Shown: positions 50,827 through 60,133 of the stretch, one piece after another
How the letters are laid out: each line of letters begins with the position of its first letter
Position numbering within the stretch: position 1 is the first letter of the stretch
NCBI GenBank assembly: GCA_035565975.1
Contig: DATMRT010000006.1
Span: forward strand, 10,651 to 74,650
Source: Ga0077530 sp035565975
GTDB lineage: Bacteria; Pseudomonadota; Alphaproteobacteria; Rhizobiales; Hyphomicrobiaceae
Reading direction: 5' to 3'
DNA: 64,000 nucleotides
Notes under the pieces: generated by a model
Told to the model about the DNA's origin: nothing
Seen by the model: only the letters and a program-made list of their open reading frames with translations
Databases searched by the model: none
Translations under genes and position numbers: made by a program

Positions 50827-52086
50827 ATGCATTCCTCCTGGCTGGCCCCTTTCCAAGTAAGGACGTTCCGTTTTCAGTGGCCGGCGGCGCTCATCACCGT
50901 CTGGGCGCTCGAGATGGAGACGCTCATTCTCGGCTGGTACGTTCTTGTCCAGACCGGATCTGTCGTCCAACTGACGATCTTTGCGTCGTTTCTGTATTTC
51001 GGGACGCTGTGCGCGCCGCTTCTCGGCGTGGTGGCGGACCGCATTGGCCACGGCAACACGCTGGCGCTCATGCGGTCGTGGTACATGGTGCTTGCGACGA
51101 CTCTTCTGGCCTTTGCAGTCTCGGGCCAACTGAGCCCGGGCGTGGTGCTCGTCATAGCTTTTCTGAACGGTCTGGTGCGGCCTTCCGACTTGGCCATCCG
51201 TAGTGCCTTCATGGCGGGTCGGCTCCCGCGCGAACTGCTGAGCGGCGCGATGGCGCTCGAGCGCATGACCATCGATACCGCGCGGATCGCCGGCGCACTT
51301 GTGGGCGCGGGCTTGTTCGCTGCGCTCGGGATCGCGCCGACGTACGTGCTGATCATAACGCTCTATGCGCTCGGGGTCAGTCTGACGCTCGCCGCAAAGC
51401 GTGGTGCGCCAATCGTAGACGCCGGTGCCGCAGCGTATCCCCTCTCGCAAAAGCCGCGCAATGCCTTCTGGCACGAGCTCAAGGAGGGATTGGCTTATGT
51501 TTGGGCGCGTCCGGTGTTGCGCGCGGCCATGTGGCTTGCAGTGCTCGCCAACCTGACGGGATTTCCGCTTACCAACGGTCTGCTGCCGTATGCGGCACGC
51601 GAGGTGTATCAGGCTGACGAGCGCGGCCTTGCCTTACTCGTCGCGAGCTTTGCCACGGGTGCGCTGATTGGATCGCTCACATTCTGGGCTGCCAGCCGCA
51701 GAATGCCCCTCGCCCGGCTCATGCTCGGGGGAGCAGCGGGCTGGTACGCCATGCTCGCCATATGCGCGCTGATGCCAACGATCTACGGCGCAGCAGCGCT
51801 CCTCGTGCTGGCCGGGCTTGCACAGAGCCACTGCATGATCGCCATGGTGGTGCTCATCCTGCGTGCCGCGGCGCCGGTTGTGGCAGGGCGCGTCATGGGC
51901 GTGCGCATTCTGGCGATTTACAGCCTGCCGATGGGCATCCTCGCCGCCGGGTGGTTCATCGAACGGATCGGATTCTCAGCGACGATCTTCGGATATGCGC
52001 TCGTCGGCCTTGGCATGGTGCTCGTGCTCACGCTGCGCTTTCATGCCGATCTCTGGCGCGTCGAGGCACCGGCGAATAGCATTTAG
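50827..52086 (+). CDS. MFS transporter, EntS-like
   Basis: The 419-residue protein has twelve hydrophobic segments and the pattern of the MFS_3/EntS group (LAPFQVRTFRFQWPAALITVWALEMETLILGWYVL in outline at the N-terminus, a central KEGLAYVWARPVLRAAMWLA linker). It is an inner-membrane exporter, possibly of siderophore-like or toxic small molecules. The acyl-CoA ligase begins 25 bp after its stop, suggesting an operon. No dedicated siderophore synthesis genes are nearby. Confidence 0.85.
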   Translation: MHSSWLAPFQVRTFRFQWPAALITVWALEMETLILGWYVLVQTGSVVQLTIFASFLYFGTLCAPLLGVVADRIGHGNTLALMRSWYMVLATTLLAFAVSGQLSPGVVLVIAFLNGLVRPSDLAIRSAFMAGRLPRELLSGAMALERMTIDTARIAGALVGAGLFAALGIAPTYVLIITLYALGVSLTLAAKRGAPIVDAGAAAYPLSQKPRNAFWHELKEGLAYVWARPVLRAAMWLAVLANLTGFPLTNGLLPYAAREVYQADERGLALLVASFATGALIGSLTFWAASRRMPLARLMLGGAAGWYAMLAICALMPTIYGAAALLVLAGLAQSHCMIAMVVLILRAAAPVVAGRVMGVRILAIYSLPMGILAAGWFIERIGFSATIFGYALVGLGMVLVLTLRFHADLWRVEAPANSI

Positions 52087-52111
52087 GGGCGGCGGCATTC
52101 GGGAGACCTGC

Positions 52112-53665
52112 ATGACGCGCCTCATCACTCTCAGCGAGATGCTGACAACCGGCGCGCGGCTCTTCCCCGATCGTATCGGCGCCCGCGATCTCGAACGGCA
52201 GCTCAGTTTCCGTGCGTGGAACGCGCGCGCTTGCCGCCTCGCCAATGCGCTCATGGGGCTCGGCCTCGCCAAGGGCGATCGTGTCGCCGTGCTCGCCTAC
52301 AACGCGCTCGAGTGGGCGGAGATCTATGCGGCAACGGCCAAGGCCGGCCTTGTCGCCGTACCGATCAACTTCCGCCTCACCGGCCCCGAGGTCCGCTTCA
52401 TCATCGAGAACAGCGGCGCTTCTGCCCTGATTGTCGAGGATCAGCTCCTGGCCATCATCGAGGAGAGCATTGCCGAGCTGCCGATTGCATCGGGCCGTTA
52501 CATCGTATTTGGCGGCGGCAAGGTGCCGGCCGGCTTTCGTGCCTACGAGGATGTGCTCGCCGCCGCGCTCGACCGCGAGCCCGCAGTTGACGTCGCGCCG
52601 GGCGATCCCTGGACGCTCATGTACACCTCGGGCACGACGGGCCGTCCCAAGGGCGCCATCCGCAGTCACGGCGCAAGCGCCCTGCATTCGCTCGTCACCG
52701 AGGTCGAGTTCAAGCTCTCGGCGCGCGACACGGCGCTGCTCGTCATGCCGCTGTGCCACGCCAATTCGCTGTTCTTCTACGGCGCCTTTGCCTACTGCGG
52801 CGCGACGACCATGATCTACAACCGCAGGAGCGTCGATCCGGAGCATCTTTTGGCGACGCTCGCCCGATCCGGCGCAACGTTCACGTCGCTCGTGCCGACG
52901 CACTACATCATGATGCTGGCGCTGCCCGCGGCCGTACGCACGCGTTACGACGTCTCATGCATGGAGCGTCTGCTCATCTCGTCGGCGCCGGCGCGACACG
53001 ACACCAAGCTTGGCATCATGGAGCTGTTCGCGAACTCGGGTCTCTACGAGATGTACGGCTCGACGGAAGCAGGATGGGTGACGATCCTGAAACCCGAGGA
53101 GCAGTTGACGAAGCTTGGCTCTGTCGGGCGCGAGGTCGTCGGATCAGGCCCCATACGCTTGCTCGCGCCCGACGGCAGCGAGGTTGCCGATGGCGAAGCC
53201 GGCGAGCTCTTCTCGCGCACACCGTGGTCCTTCGACGGTTACTGGCAGCTTCCCGACAAGACGGCCGAAGCCTTCCGCGGCGAATACTGCTCGGTCGGCG
53301 ATCTCGCGCGTCGCGATGCGGACGGCTACATCCATCTCGTCGATCGCAAGAGCAACATGATCATCTCGGGCGGCGAGAACATCTATCCCTCCGAGGTCGA
53401 GACGGCGCTCGGTGCGCACCCCAAGATCAAGGACGTGGCGATCGTCGGCGCGCCGGACGAGAAGTGGGGCGAGCGCGTGCACGCGTTCGTCATCCTGCAC
53501 GATGATGCAACGGTGACGGCCGACGAGCTGATCGATTGGTGCCGCGATCGCGTCGCGCCCTACAAGCGCCCGCGCTCGGTGAGCTTCATCCGCGAAGAGG
53601 ACATGCCGCGCACGGCGACGGGGAAGGTTCTCCATCGCGTGCTGCGTGCACGATTGACGCAATAG
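52112..53665 (+). CDS. Acyl-CoA synthetase (AMP-binding)
   Basis: The 517-residue adenylate-forming enzyme activates a carboxylic acid as acyl-AMP and then acyl-CoA. It has the P-loop YTSGTTGRPKG (171-181), YGSTEAG (A5), DLARRDADGYIHLVDRKSNMI (A7/A8), GGENIYPSEVE, and the A10 Lys in PRTATGKVLHR. The length and motifs fit medium or long-chain fatty acyl-CoA ligases. The ATG at 52112 has GGGAGA upstream. It follows an MFS exporter; the acid substrate is not evident. Confidence 0.92.
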   Translation: MTRLITLSEMLTTGARLFPDRIGARDLERQLSFRAWNARACRLANALMGLGLAKGDRVAVLAYNALEWAEIYAATAKAGLVAVPINFRLTGPEVRFIIENSGASALIVEDQLLAIIEESIAELPIASGRYIVFGGGKVPAGFRAYEDVLAAALDREPAVDVAPGDPWTLMYTSGTTGRPKGAIRSHGASALHSLVTEVEFKLSARDTALLVMPLCHANSLFFYGAFAYCGATTMIYNRRSVDPEHLLATLARSGATFTSLVPTHYIMMLALPAAVRTRYDVSCMERLLISSAPARHDTKLGIMELFANSGLYEMYGSTEAGWVTILKPEEQLTKLGSVGREVVGSGPIRLLAPDGSEVADGEAGELFSRTPWSFDGYWQLPDKTAEAFRGEYCSVGDLARRDADGYIHLVDRKSNMIISGGENIYPSEVETALGAHPKIKDVAIVGAPDEKWGERVHAFVILHDDATVTADELIDWCRDRVAPYKRPRSVSFIREEDMPRTATGKVLHRVLRARLTQ

Positions 53666-53806
53666 GTCGCGCCTGCGGCGCGAGCGAGGCTAGCCTCGCG
53701 CTCCACCGGGAGGGACACCCTCCCGGACCCGCCCGTCTTTTTGACTCTCCGTTCCTGATTGGTAGCCGCGGCGCCGGTAGGCGGAGCCTCCGGCGACCGC
53801 GGCCAT
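53666..53806. repeat. Intergenic repeat C, copy 2, with a long hairpin
   Basis: It begins GGTCGCGCC-TGC-GGCGCG, contains a GGGAGGG-ACA-CCCTCCC dyad and ends CCCGTCTTTTTGACTC (about 53752), matching 45599-45686. It is followed by a long imperfect hairpin (about 53764-53806, with GCCGCGGCGCCGG and CCGGCGACCGCGGC arms). The region lies between convergent stops and probably terminates both genes. Confidence 0.6.
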
Positions 53807-53810
53807 AAAG

Positions 53811-54446
53811 CTACTGCACCGGCGAGTGCGCGCTCGGGAGCATGATGAGGTTGTTCATCTCGTCGAGCAGCGGGCCGCCGGTCTTGAGGAACGCCTGCCA
53901 GCCGGGGTCCTTCACGGCATCGCCGCGTGCCTTCGCGCGTGCGTTGAGGTCGGGATAAGCCCACAAGTGCACGACCTCGTTCGGCTGGCCCGCTTCCGTC
54001 GTCCAGAGGCCGGCGATCTTGGAATATTTCTCGCGCACCTCGAGCGCGCTCGTGAAGGCTTCCACCCAGGGCTTCTGGCCGCCGGGGAAGCAGCGGTAGT
54101 AGCGCAGCTCGTAGACGTTGCCGGTCGTGGCCGGCGCGCGCAGCGGAATGATGGGATTGAGGAGGCGGATGTCCTGGCGCACGAGGAACGGGCGGATGAG
54201 CGGGATGTATTCCTGCGTCCAGCGCTTGTTCTTCTGCAGCTCGGCGCGGAGCCGCGCACGATCGTTCAGGCTCTCGTAGGTCCACAGGTGGACGACCTGG
54301 TTCAGCGAACCGATCTCGGTGATCCAGTAGGCTTCGAGCTTGCCGTAGTTGTCGCCGCGGATGGCGCGGGCGACGGTACCGGAATTCTTCGCGACCTCCG
54401 CCGCCGAGCCGGCCTTGAGCGTGTAGATGCGCAGCTCATTGATCAT
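53811..54446 (-). CDS. NIPSNAP family protein
   Basis: The 211-residue protein has two ferredoxin-like dimeric alpha/beta-barrel repeats: MINELRIYTLKAG with NQVVHLWTYESLNDRARLR in the first, and VYELRYYRCFPG with NEVVHLWAYPDLNARAKAR in the second. This two-repeat pattern defines the NIPSNAP family, of unsettled biochemical role. GGAGGAA before the ATG supports the start. It is probably cytoplasmic, as there is no signal peptide. Confidence 0.9.
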   Translation of the reverse strand: MINELRIYTLKAGSAAEVAKNSGTVARAIRGDNYGKLEAYWITEIGSLNQVVHLWTYESLNDRARLRAELQKNKRWTQEYIPLIRPFLVRQDIRLLNPIIPLRAPATTGNVYELRYYRCFPGGQKPWVEAFTSALEVREKYSKIAGLWTTEAGQPNEVVHLWAYPDLNARAKARGDAVKDPGWQAFLKTGGPLLDEMNNLIMLPSAHSPVQ

Positions 54447-54550
54447 GGGCGTTCCTCCAGGGTTGTCGTCGGTGATTGGGAATGCCCGACGATAGGCCGA
54501 CGGCCTGGCGCTGTCATCCGGCACGCGCGCGGCTCAAGAGAGCGGAATCG

Positions 54551-55033
54551 TCATGCCGGAGCGAGGTCGCGGGCGAGCTGAAGCGCATCCTCGCGGGTGC
54601 CGCCGGGGAGCGTGTAGTAGGCCTTTCGCCGGCCGATCTCGGCGAAGCCGCAGGAAGCATAAAGCGCACGGGCGGCGACATTGCTGTCCGCCACATCGAG
54701 GAAGAGACGCCGGGCCTCCGAGCGGCTGGCCGAGCGCGCGGCGCCCTCGACGAGCTGGCGGCCGATGCCATGACGCTGCTGATCCGGAGCGACGCCGATG
54801 GTCAGGATCTCGGCCTCGTCGGCGGCGATCTGGGCAATGATGAAGCCGGCGACGACTCGGCCCGGACGGGTGGCGACGAGCGCCAGCGATGCCGGATGCT
54901 CGATGAGGGCCTGGATGGCATCGCGCTCCCAGGCCGTCGGAAAGAGAACGGCGTGGAGTGCGGCAATCGCCGGTGCATCATCCGGGAGGGCCCAGAGCAG
55001 GCTGATCGGGCCGGTCGCGGCGTTGCTGCTCAT
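54551..55033 (-). CDS. rimI: Ribosomal protein S18-alanine N-acetyltransferase
   Basis: The 160-residue GNAT acetyltransferase has the acetyl-CoA binding motif QRHGIGRQLVEGA and the preceding strand EILTIGVAPD. The assignment as RimI rests on the motif and on its position: the ATG overlaps the tsaB stop by four bases (ATGA), the standard alphaproteobacterial order. It acetylates the N-terminus of ribosomal protein S18 or other proteins. Confidence 0.88.
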   Translation of the reverse strand: MSSNAATGPISLLWALPDDAPAIAALHAVLFPTAWERDAIQALIEHPASLALVATRPGRVVAGFIIAQIAADEAEILTIGVAPDQQRHGIGRQLVEGAARSASRSEARRLFLDVADSNVAARALYASCGFAEIGRRKAYYTLPGGTREDALQLARDLAPA

Positions 55034-55713
55034 GGCACCCTCGCGATCGGTTGGGGTTGGGGCTTCACATCCGGCGCGCGCAGATAGAGCGGGCTGATCT
55101 TGTCGGATGGCGGTCGCTCGGCGGCAAGTTGCACAAGGAAACGCGCGTGCGGCTCGATGGCGGGGAGGGCCGTTTCGATGTCCGGTGCGGCCTCGGCGAC
55201 AAGCGGCGCACCGGAGCCGATGACGACCGCGCCGTGCAATCGCGCCAGCTCCGCTGCTTCCTTCGCAGTCAGCAATGCCGGTGTGTCGGCCGTTCCGGGC
55301 GCGCCATGCACCGCGCAGTAGAACGCGCCGCGACGGGCGTCGACCGCGACGAGAAGCGCACGCGAAGCCGCTGCTGGCCCGAGAAGCGCCCGCCCGCGCG
55401 CTGCGATGACCGCGAGGCTGCTGATCCCGACCACGGGGCGGCCGGTTGCCAGCGCGAAGGCGCGCGCTGCCGCCACGCCAACGCGCACGCCGGTGAAGGT
55501 GCCAGGGCCGACGGTCACCGCGAAGCGGTCGACGTCCGTGAACGCGCGACCCGCCGCGGCCATGACCTCGGCGATCATGGGCATCAGGCGCTCGGCATGG
55601 CCGGTCTGGCGCGCCTCGTAGGCCTCGCGGATGAGCCAGTCACCGTTCGCCGCACGATAACGCAAGGCGACCGAGAGCGCTCCGAGGCAGGTGTCGAACG
55701 CGAGAACGGCCAT
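55030..55713 (-). CDS. tsaB: tRNA threonylcarbamoyladenosine biosynthesis protein TsaB
   Basis: The 227-residue protein is a degenerate paralogue of TsaD that forms the TsaB-TsaD-TsaE complex needed for the t6A37 modification of ANN-decoding tRNAs. It starts VLAFDTCLGALSVAL, has AVTVGPGTFTGVRVGVAAARAFALA and ISSLAVIAARG, all family landmarks. It overlaps rimI by four bases and is therefore translationally coupled to it. Confidence 0.93.
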   Translation of the reverse strand: MAVLAFDTCLGALSVALRYRAANGDWLIREAYEARQTGHAERLMPMIAEVMAAAGRAFTDVDRFAVTVGPGTFTGVRVGVAAARAFALATGRPVVGISSLAVIAARGRALLGPAAASRALLVAVDARRGAFYCAVHGAPGTADTPALLTAKEAAELARLHGAVVIGSGAPLVAEAAPDIETALPAIEPHARFLVQLAAERPPSDKISPLYLRAPDVKPQPQPIARVP

Positions 55714-55722
55714 GCCCCAACC

Positions 55723-56316
55723 CTAGATGATCTTGGCCACCTCGTCGAACGCGAGGCGCGGGAGGCGGCCCAGCAGTGCCGAGGGATCGCCATAGCCGAT
55801 GTTGATCAGGAAATTGGATTTCACCTTCCCATCGGGGAAGAATTCCTTGTCGACGCCGGCCTGATTGTAGCCCGACATGGGCCCTGTATCGAGACCGAGC
55901 GCGCGCGCGGCGAGGATGAAATAGGCGCCTTGCAGAGAGCCGTTTCTGAATGCCGTTGCCTCGGTGAATGCGGCGTTGCCCGTAAACCAGCTCTTGGCCG
56001 CCTGATTGTGCGGGAAGGTGCGCGGTAGGTTCTCGTAGAACTCGAGATCGTGGGCGATGATCGCGCAGACCGGTGCCGCCATGGTCTTGTCGCGGTTCCC
56101 TTCCGAGAGAAAGGGCTTGAGGCGAGCCTTGGCCTCGGGCGTCTTCACGAACAGGATGCGGGCCGGCTGGCAATTGGCGCTGGTGGGCCCGAGCTGGGCA
56201 AGCTCCACAACCTGCTTCAACAGGCTGTCGGGTACTTCCTTGTCGAGGAACTTGTTATGCGTGCGCGCCGTGCGGAAGAGCTGGTCGAGCGCGGCGGCAT
56301 CGATGGATGAAGCCAT
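55723..56316 (-). CDS. Nitroreductase family protein, RutE/HadB-like
   Basis: The 197-residue FMN-dependent reductase starts DAAALDQLFRTARTHNKFLD and includes QLGPTSANCQPARILFV, AAPVCAIIAHDLEFYENLPRTFP, and GPMSGYNQAGVD, the pattern of the RutE/YcdI group (malonic semialdehyde reductase or general nitroreductase). GGAG before the ATG supports the start. No rut operon is present, so a pyrimidine-degradation role is not implied. It lies nine bases before tsaB on the same strand. Confidence 0.88.
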   Translation of the reverse strand: MASSIDAAALDQLFRTARTHNKFLDKEVPDSLLKQVVELAQLGPTSANCQPARILFVKTPEAKARLKPFLSEGNRDKTMAAPVCAIIAHDLEFYENLPRTFPHNQAAKSWFTGNAAFTEATAFRNGSLQGAYFILAARALGLDTGPMSGYNQAGVDKEFFPDGKVKSNFLINIGYGDPSALLGRLPRLAFDEVAKII

Positions 56317-56426
56317 GGAGGACTCCTTTTGAACTTGTTGAGGCGCATAGCAGGCCGTTCGAATGTCATCATGCGGCACGGGACGTAAAATGTGGACCGC
56401 AAATTTCCGAGAGCGGTATGAACAAA

Positions 56427-56450
56427 AAAGCCCCGCGGTGGCGGGGCTTT
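56427..56450 (-). terminator. Rho-independent terminator after nfu
   Basis: AAAGCCCCGC (56427-56436) and GCGGGGCTTT (56441-56450) form a 10-bp stem with a 4-nt loop. On the minus strand it lies about 25 bp past the nfu stop and is followed by TTTTTTG-type sequence, so it separates nfu from the nitroreductase-tsaB-rimI transcript. Confidence 0.85.
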
Positions 56451-56474
56451 CTCGTGTCTCGCGGTGCCGGCGTA

Positions 56475-57032
56475 TCAGACCGGGCGCACTTCCTGAACTT
56501 CCGGCAGGAAGTGCTGCAGCAGGCGCTCGATGCCGCCGCGGAGCGTCGCCGTCGAGCTCGGGCAGCCGGCGCAGGCGCCGCGCATATGCAAGTAGACGAT
56601 GCCTTCGCGGTAACCGTGGAAGGTGATGTCGCCGCCGTCGTTCGCCACGGCCGGGCGCACGCGGGTGTCGAGCAGCTCCTTGATCGCCTTGACGGTCTCC
56701 TCGTCTTTTTCGTCGTAATCGCCGCCCGGCAGCATCTCGCCGTCCTCGCCGCCCTCCATGACAGGCGCGCCGGACATGTAGTGCTCCATGATCGCGCCGA
56801 GGATCGCCGGTTTCAGATGCTGCCACTCGCCGTCGCCCTTGGTCACGGAGATGAAGTCCGAGCCGAGGAACACGCCGCGCACGCCCTCGATCGCAAACAA
56901 GCGCCGCGCGAGCGGAGAGCCTGCGGCCTCGTCCAGGTCGCGGTAATCGGCCGTGCCGTCGGCGAGGACCGACTTGCCGGGGATGAATTTCAAAGTGGCC
57001 GGATTGGGGGTCGGCTCGGTTTGGATGAACAT
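56475..57032 (-). CDS. Nfu-type iron-sulfur scaffold protein
   Basis: The 185-residue protein has an N-terminal Nfu_N domain (MFIQTEPTPNPATLKFIPG, VFLGSDFISVTK) and a C-terminal NifU-like domain with the cluster-binding Cys154-x-x-Cys157 in GACAGCPSS. It accepts a 4Fe-4S cluster and passes it to target enzymes. The order trpS-usp-nfu-tsaB-rimI is typical of Rhizobiales. The 204-bp gap upstream of the ATG probably holds its own promoter; I see no named element there. Confidence 0.94.
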   Translation of the reverse strand: MFIQTEPTPNPATLKFIPGKSVLADGTADYRDLDEAAGSPLARRLFAIEGVRGVFLGSDFISVTKGDGEWQHLKPAILGAIMEHYMSGAPVMEGGEDGEMLPGGDYDEKDEETVKAIKELLDTRVRPAVANDGGDITFHGYREGIVYLHMRGACAGCPSSTATLRGGIERLLQHFLPEVQEVRPV

Positions 57033-57236
57033 GGCTATCCTCTTGCTCTTCGCAGCCCGACGAGCGGACGGCGGCGGGGCCGGCTGGGGGCCGAAAAGTT
57101 GGAATCTTTCTAGTCTAGGGGCGCGCCCACGTCAAACCCCGACTCTACAGATATCCATTTGGGATCTGCGTGCCGCGCGGTCAACCGGCAAGGGGCAGTG
57201 GCGGGCAGCTACAGCCCGCGGGCGAAGGCCTCTCGC

Positions 57237-57740
57237 TCAGGCGAAGGCCTTCAGATCCTCGAGCCCCAGGTTGCCCGGCACGATGGTGATCGGCACCTGG
57301 AAGTTGCCGGCCATTTGCCCCGATCCGATCGCCGAGACGAGCGGCCCCGGACCCTTCGGATCCGTCGAGGCCCCGAGAACCAGGATGGCGATGTCCTCAT
57401 CGTCCTCGATGCACTTCACGATCTGCTCGGCCTTGGTGCCTTCGAGGATGACCTCCTCATGCTCGAGGGCCTCGAATCCGGCGTTGTTAAGCTTGCGCCG
57501 CATGAGGCGGAAGAGGGCCTTGGCCTTATTGGTCTCTTCCTCGAGCTGCACCTGCCGGATGCCGGCCCAGTGCTGGTATTCCTGCGGCTCGATGACATAG
57601 AGCAGCAGCAGGCGCCCGCTCGTGTGCGAGATGCGCAGTGCCGCGTAGAAGAGCGCGGACTCGACCTCCTGCGACTCATCGACCACCACCAGGAATTTCC
57701 GATGGTGTCCCTGCTCGAAGACCCGTCTCTGCTTGGCCAT
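57237..57740 (-). CDS. Universal stress protein
   Basis: The 167-residue UspA-fold protein starts KFLVVVDESQEVESALFYAA and includes GRLLLLYVIEP and AILVLGASTDPKGPGPL. The ATP-binding G-2x-G-9x-G(S/T) motif at the C-terminus is only partly kept (GSGQMAGNFQVPITIVPG), so nucleotide binding is uncertain. It lies 74 bp after trpS on the same strand. Confidence 0.9.
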   Translation of the reverse strand: MAKQRRVFEQGHHRKFLVVVDESQEVESALFYAALRISHTSGRLLLLYVIEPQEYQHWAGIRQVQLEEETNKAKALFRLMRRKLNNAGFEALEHEEVILEGTKAEQIVKCIEDDEDIAILVLGASTDPKGPGPLVSAIGSGQMAGNFQVPITIVPGNLGLEDLKAFA

Positions 57741-57814
57741 GGAGTGACCTGCCCTTGCTGGGGGCGCGCGGAGGTCTCCGCGCGCCGAGTCTCACCTCGC
57801 CTGCGTCCAGCGTA

Positions 57815-58858
57815 TCACGAACGGACGAAGCCGACGATGTCCTTGACCTCGTCCATGATCGGACGGGCAATCTCCTGCGCGCGCCGGGCGCCATCCGCCA
57901 GAATGCGATCGATCTCGGCCGGATCGGCAGAAAGCCGCGTCATCTCGGAGGTTATGGGCGCGAGCTTGGCCACGGCGAGATCGGCAAGGGCCTTCTTGAA
58001 GGTCGAGAACTGGCCGCCGCCGAACTCCTTGAGCACGGCCTCCTGCGTCGCGCCGGCGAGCGCGGCATAGATGCCCGTGAGGTTGTCGGCCTCGGGCCGG
58101 TTATCGAGGCCTTTCCGCTCGGAAGGCAGCGCATCGGGGTCCGTCTTGGCTCTCTGGATCTTGCGCGCGATCGCGTCGGCGTCGTCCGTCAGGTTGATGC
58201 GTGAGAGATCGGAAGGGTCCGACTTGGACATCTTCTTCGTGCCATCGCGCAGGCTCATGACGCGGGTCGCCGGGCCGAGAATGATCGGCTCGGGCTGCGG
58301 AAAGAAAAGCCCGTCCGCATAGCCCTTGGCGACGATCGTCTCGCGCCAGTCATTATTGAACTTCTGCGCGATGTCCCGGGCGAGCTCGAGGTGCTGCTTC
58401 TGGTCCTCGCCGACGGGCACGTGCGTGCCGCGATAGACGAGAATGTCCGCCGCCATGAGATTCGGATAGGCGTAGAGACCGACCGAGGCATTCTCGCGGT
58501 CCTTGCCAGCCTTCTCCTTGAACTGGGTCATCCGGTTCAGCCAGCCGAGGCGGGCGACGCAATTGAAGATCCAGGCCAGCTCCGCGTGCTCGTGCACCTG
58601 GCTCTGGTTGAAGAGGATGCTCGACTTCGGATCGATGCCGCAGGCGATGTAGGCCGCGGCGGCACGGCGGATCGACTGGCGCAGCTCCTCCGGCTCGAGC
58701 CATTCGGCGGTGATCGCGTGCAGGTCGACGACGCAGTAGATGCACTCGTGCGTCTTCTGCATGGCCACCCAGTTGATGAGCGCCCCCAGATAGTTGCCGA
58801 GGTGCAGGCTGCCCGTGGGCTGCATGCCGGAGAAGACGCGGGGCTTGAGCTCGATCAT
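57815..58858 (-). CDS. trpS: Tryptophanyl-tRNA synthetase
   Basis: The 347-residue class I synthetase charges tRNA-Trp. It has GMQPTGSLHLGNYLGAL (HIGH-type HLGN at 19-22), KMSKS at 209-213, and DLSRINLTDDADAIARKI typical of bacterial TrpS. The length is normal. It is the first gene of the minus-strand run trpS-usp-nfu, with a 198-bp upstream gap shared with the divergent ROK-like gene. Confidence 0.96.
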   Translation of the reverse strand: MIELKPRVFSGMQPTGSLHLGNYLGALINWVAMQKTHECIYCVVDLHAITAEWLEPEELRQSIRRAAAAYIACGIDPKSSILFNQSQVHEHAELAWIFNCVARLGWLNRMTQFKEKAGKDRENASVGLYAYPNLMAADILVYRGTHVPVGEDQKQHLELARDIAQKFNNDWRETIVAKGYADGLFFPQPEPIILGPATRVMSLRDGTKKMSKSDPSDLSRINLTDDADAIARKIQRAKTDPDALPSERKGLDNRPEADNLTGIYAALAGATQEAVLKEFGGGQFSTFKKALADLAVAKLAPITSEMTRLSADPAEIDRILADGARRAQEIARPIMDEVKDIVGFVRS

Positions 58859-59056
58859 TGTTCAGTTTCCTGGTGGAAGCGCGCCGGTTTATGGCCTGCC
58901 GAGCACGCCGGGGCAAGAGGTGCCGTGCGAGAGCCGACCTCGCGGGCCCAAGATTGCTCAGACAACAGATTGGGAACTGTCCCGCCCATTGAGCCGTTCA
59001 TTCCCGGTATGGCGCGGTTCCTCGCGCTTCGTCCCCCCTGGCACCGAGAACCACAA

Positions 59057-60133
59057 ATGGCCGACACCGCCGATCGACCGACGCTTCCGACGCATGGCGC
59101 GGCGACGCTGCCGAGCGTGACAGTCGACAACTACAATCTGGAGATCGAGGATGCCGACGGCTTCGTCGGCGACAAGGCGCGTCGGGATGCTTTCCGCGAA
59201 GCGCTCGATGACTGGCGCGAGCACCACAAGGCAGCAGCGGGCGAGGATCCGCTCGGCGATACCAAAACCGCCGACATCAGCAAGAAGCAGCTCGATGAGC
59301 TACTCACGAGCGGCTCCGTCGAAGCGGCCGGCATCATTCTCAGTGCGATCGAGGATTACGCGCAGGCGCTCTTCACGGTGCTGCGCCGCTTTCTCAAGAA
59401 CAAGGCCTGGGCCGAAACGGAGGCCATCGTCTTCGGCGGCGGATTCCGCGCGAGCCGTATCGGGGAACTGGCGATCGGCCGCGTCGGCGCGCTGCTCAAG
59501 GCCGAGAACTTCGACGTCGATCTCGAGCTGATCGTGCATGATCCCGACGAAGCGGGCCTCATCGGCGCGGCGCATCTGCTTCCGGCCTGGATGCTCGAAG
59601 GCCATGACGCCATTCTTGCCGTCGATGTCGGCGGCACGAACATCCGCGCAGGCATCGTCGAGCTGCGCCTCGGCAAGTCGAAGGATCTCTCCTCGGCCCG
59701 AATTGCCGAGTCACATCTGTGGCGCCACGCCGACGAGAAAGTCTCGCGCACCGAAACCATCGAGCATCTGACGGATATCCTTCAGACGCTGATCAAGCGA
59801 GCCAAGAAGGAAAAGCTGTCGCTGGCGCCGGTCGTTGGGATCGGATGTCCCGGCATCATCGAGGCCGACGGCAGCATTGCGCGTGGCGCGCAGAACCTGC
59901 CAGGCAACTGGGAAAGCAGCCGGTTCAACTTCCCCGCTGCGGTCATCGAGAGCATTCCGCACATCGGCGAGCATGAGACCATGGTCGTCATGCACAATGA
60001 TGCCGTTGTGCAGGGGCTGAGCCATCTTCCTCTCGCGCAAAAGCGCAAGCACTGGGGCATTCTCACGATCGGTACCGGGCTCGGCAACGCGCGCTTCTCG
60101 ACGCGCGGAAAGAGCAAAGGCAAGGGACGCTGA
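59057..60133 (+). CDS. ROK-like protein with circularly permuted motif order
   Basis: The protein is 358 residues with no signal peptide. After a helical region (about 75-118) it has AIVFGGGFRASRIGELAIG (123-141) and DEAGLIGAAHLLPAW (164-178), which are C-terminal elements in normal ROK kinases. Only then come the N-terminal ROK elements: AVDVGGTNIRAG (188-199), GIGCPGII (261-268), NLPGNW (280-285), HNDAVVQGL (313-321, catalytic Asp315) and IGTGLGN (338-344). The GEFGH loop and zinc Cys cluster are missing. The chain ends in a Lys/Gly-rich tail. It is probably a sugar kinase or a regulator; the substrate is not known. No repressor helix-turn-helix is evident. Confidence 0.78.
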   Translation: MADTADRPTLPTHGAATLPSVTVDNYNLEIEDADGFVGDKARRDAFREALDDWREHHKAAAGEDPLGDTKTADISKKQLDELLTSGSVEAAGIILSAIEDYAQALFTVLRRFLKNKAWAETEAIVFGGGFRASRIGELAIGRVGALLKAENFDVDLELIVHDPDEAGLIGAAHLLPAWMLEGHDAILAVDVGGTNIRAGIVELRLGKSKDLSSARIAESHLWRHADEKVSRTETIEHLTDILQTLIKRAKKEKLSLAPVVGIGCPGIIEADGSIARGAQNLPGNWESSRFNFPAAVIESIPHIGEHETMVVMHNDAVVQGLSHLPLAQKRKHWGILTIGTGLGNARFSTRGKSKGKGR

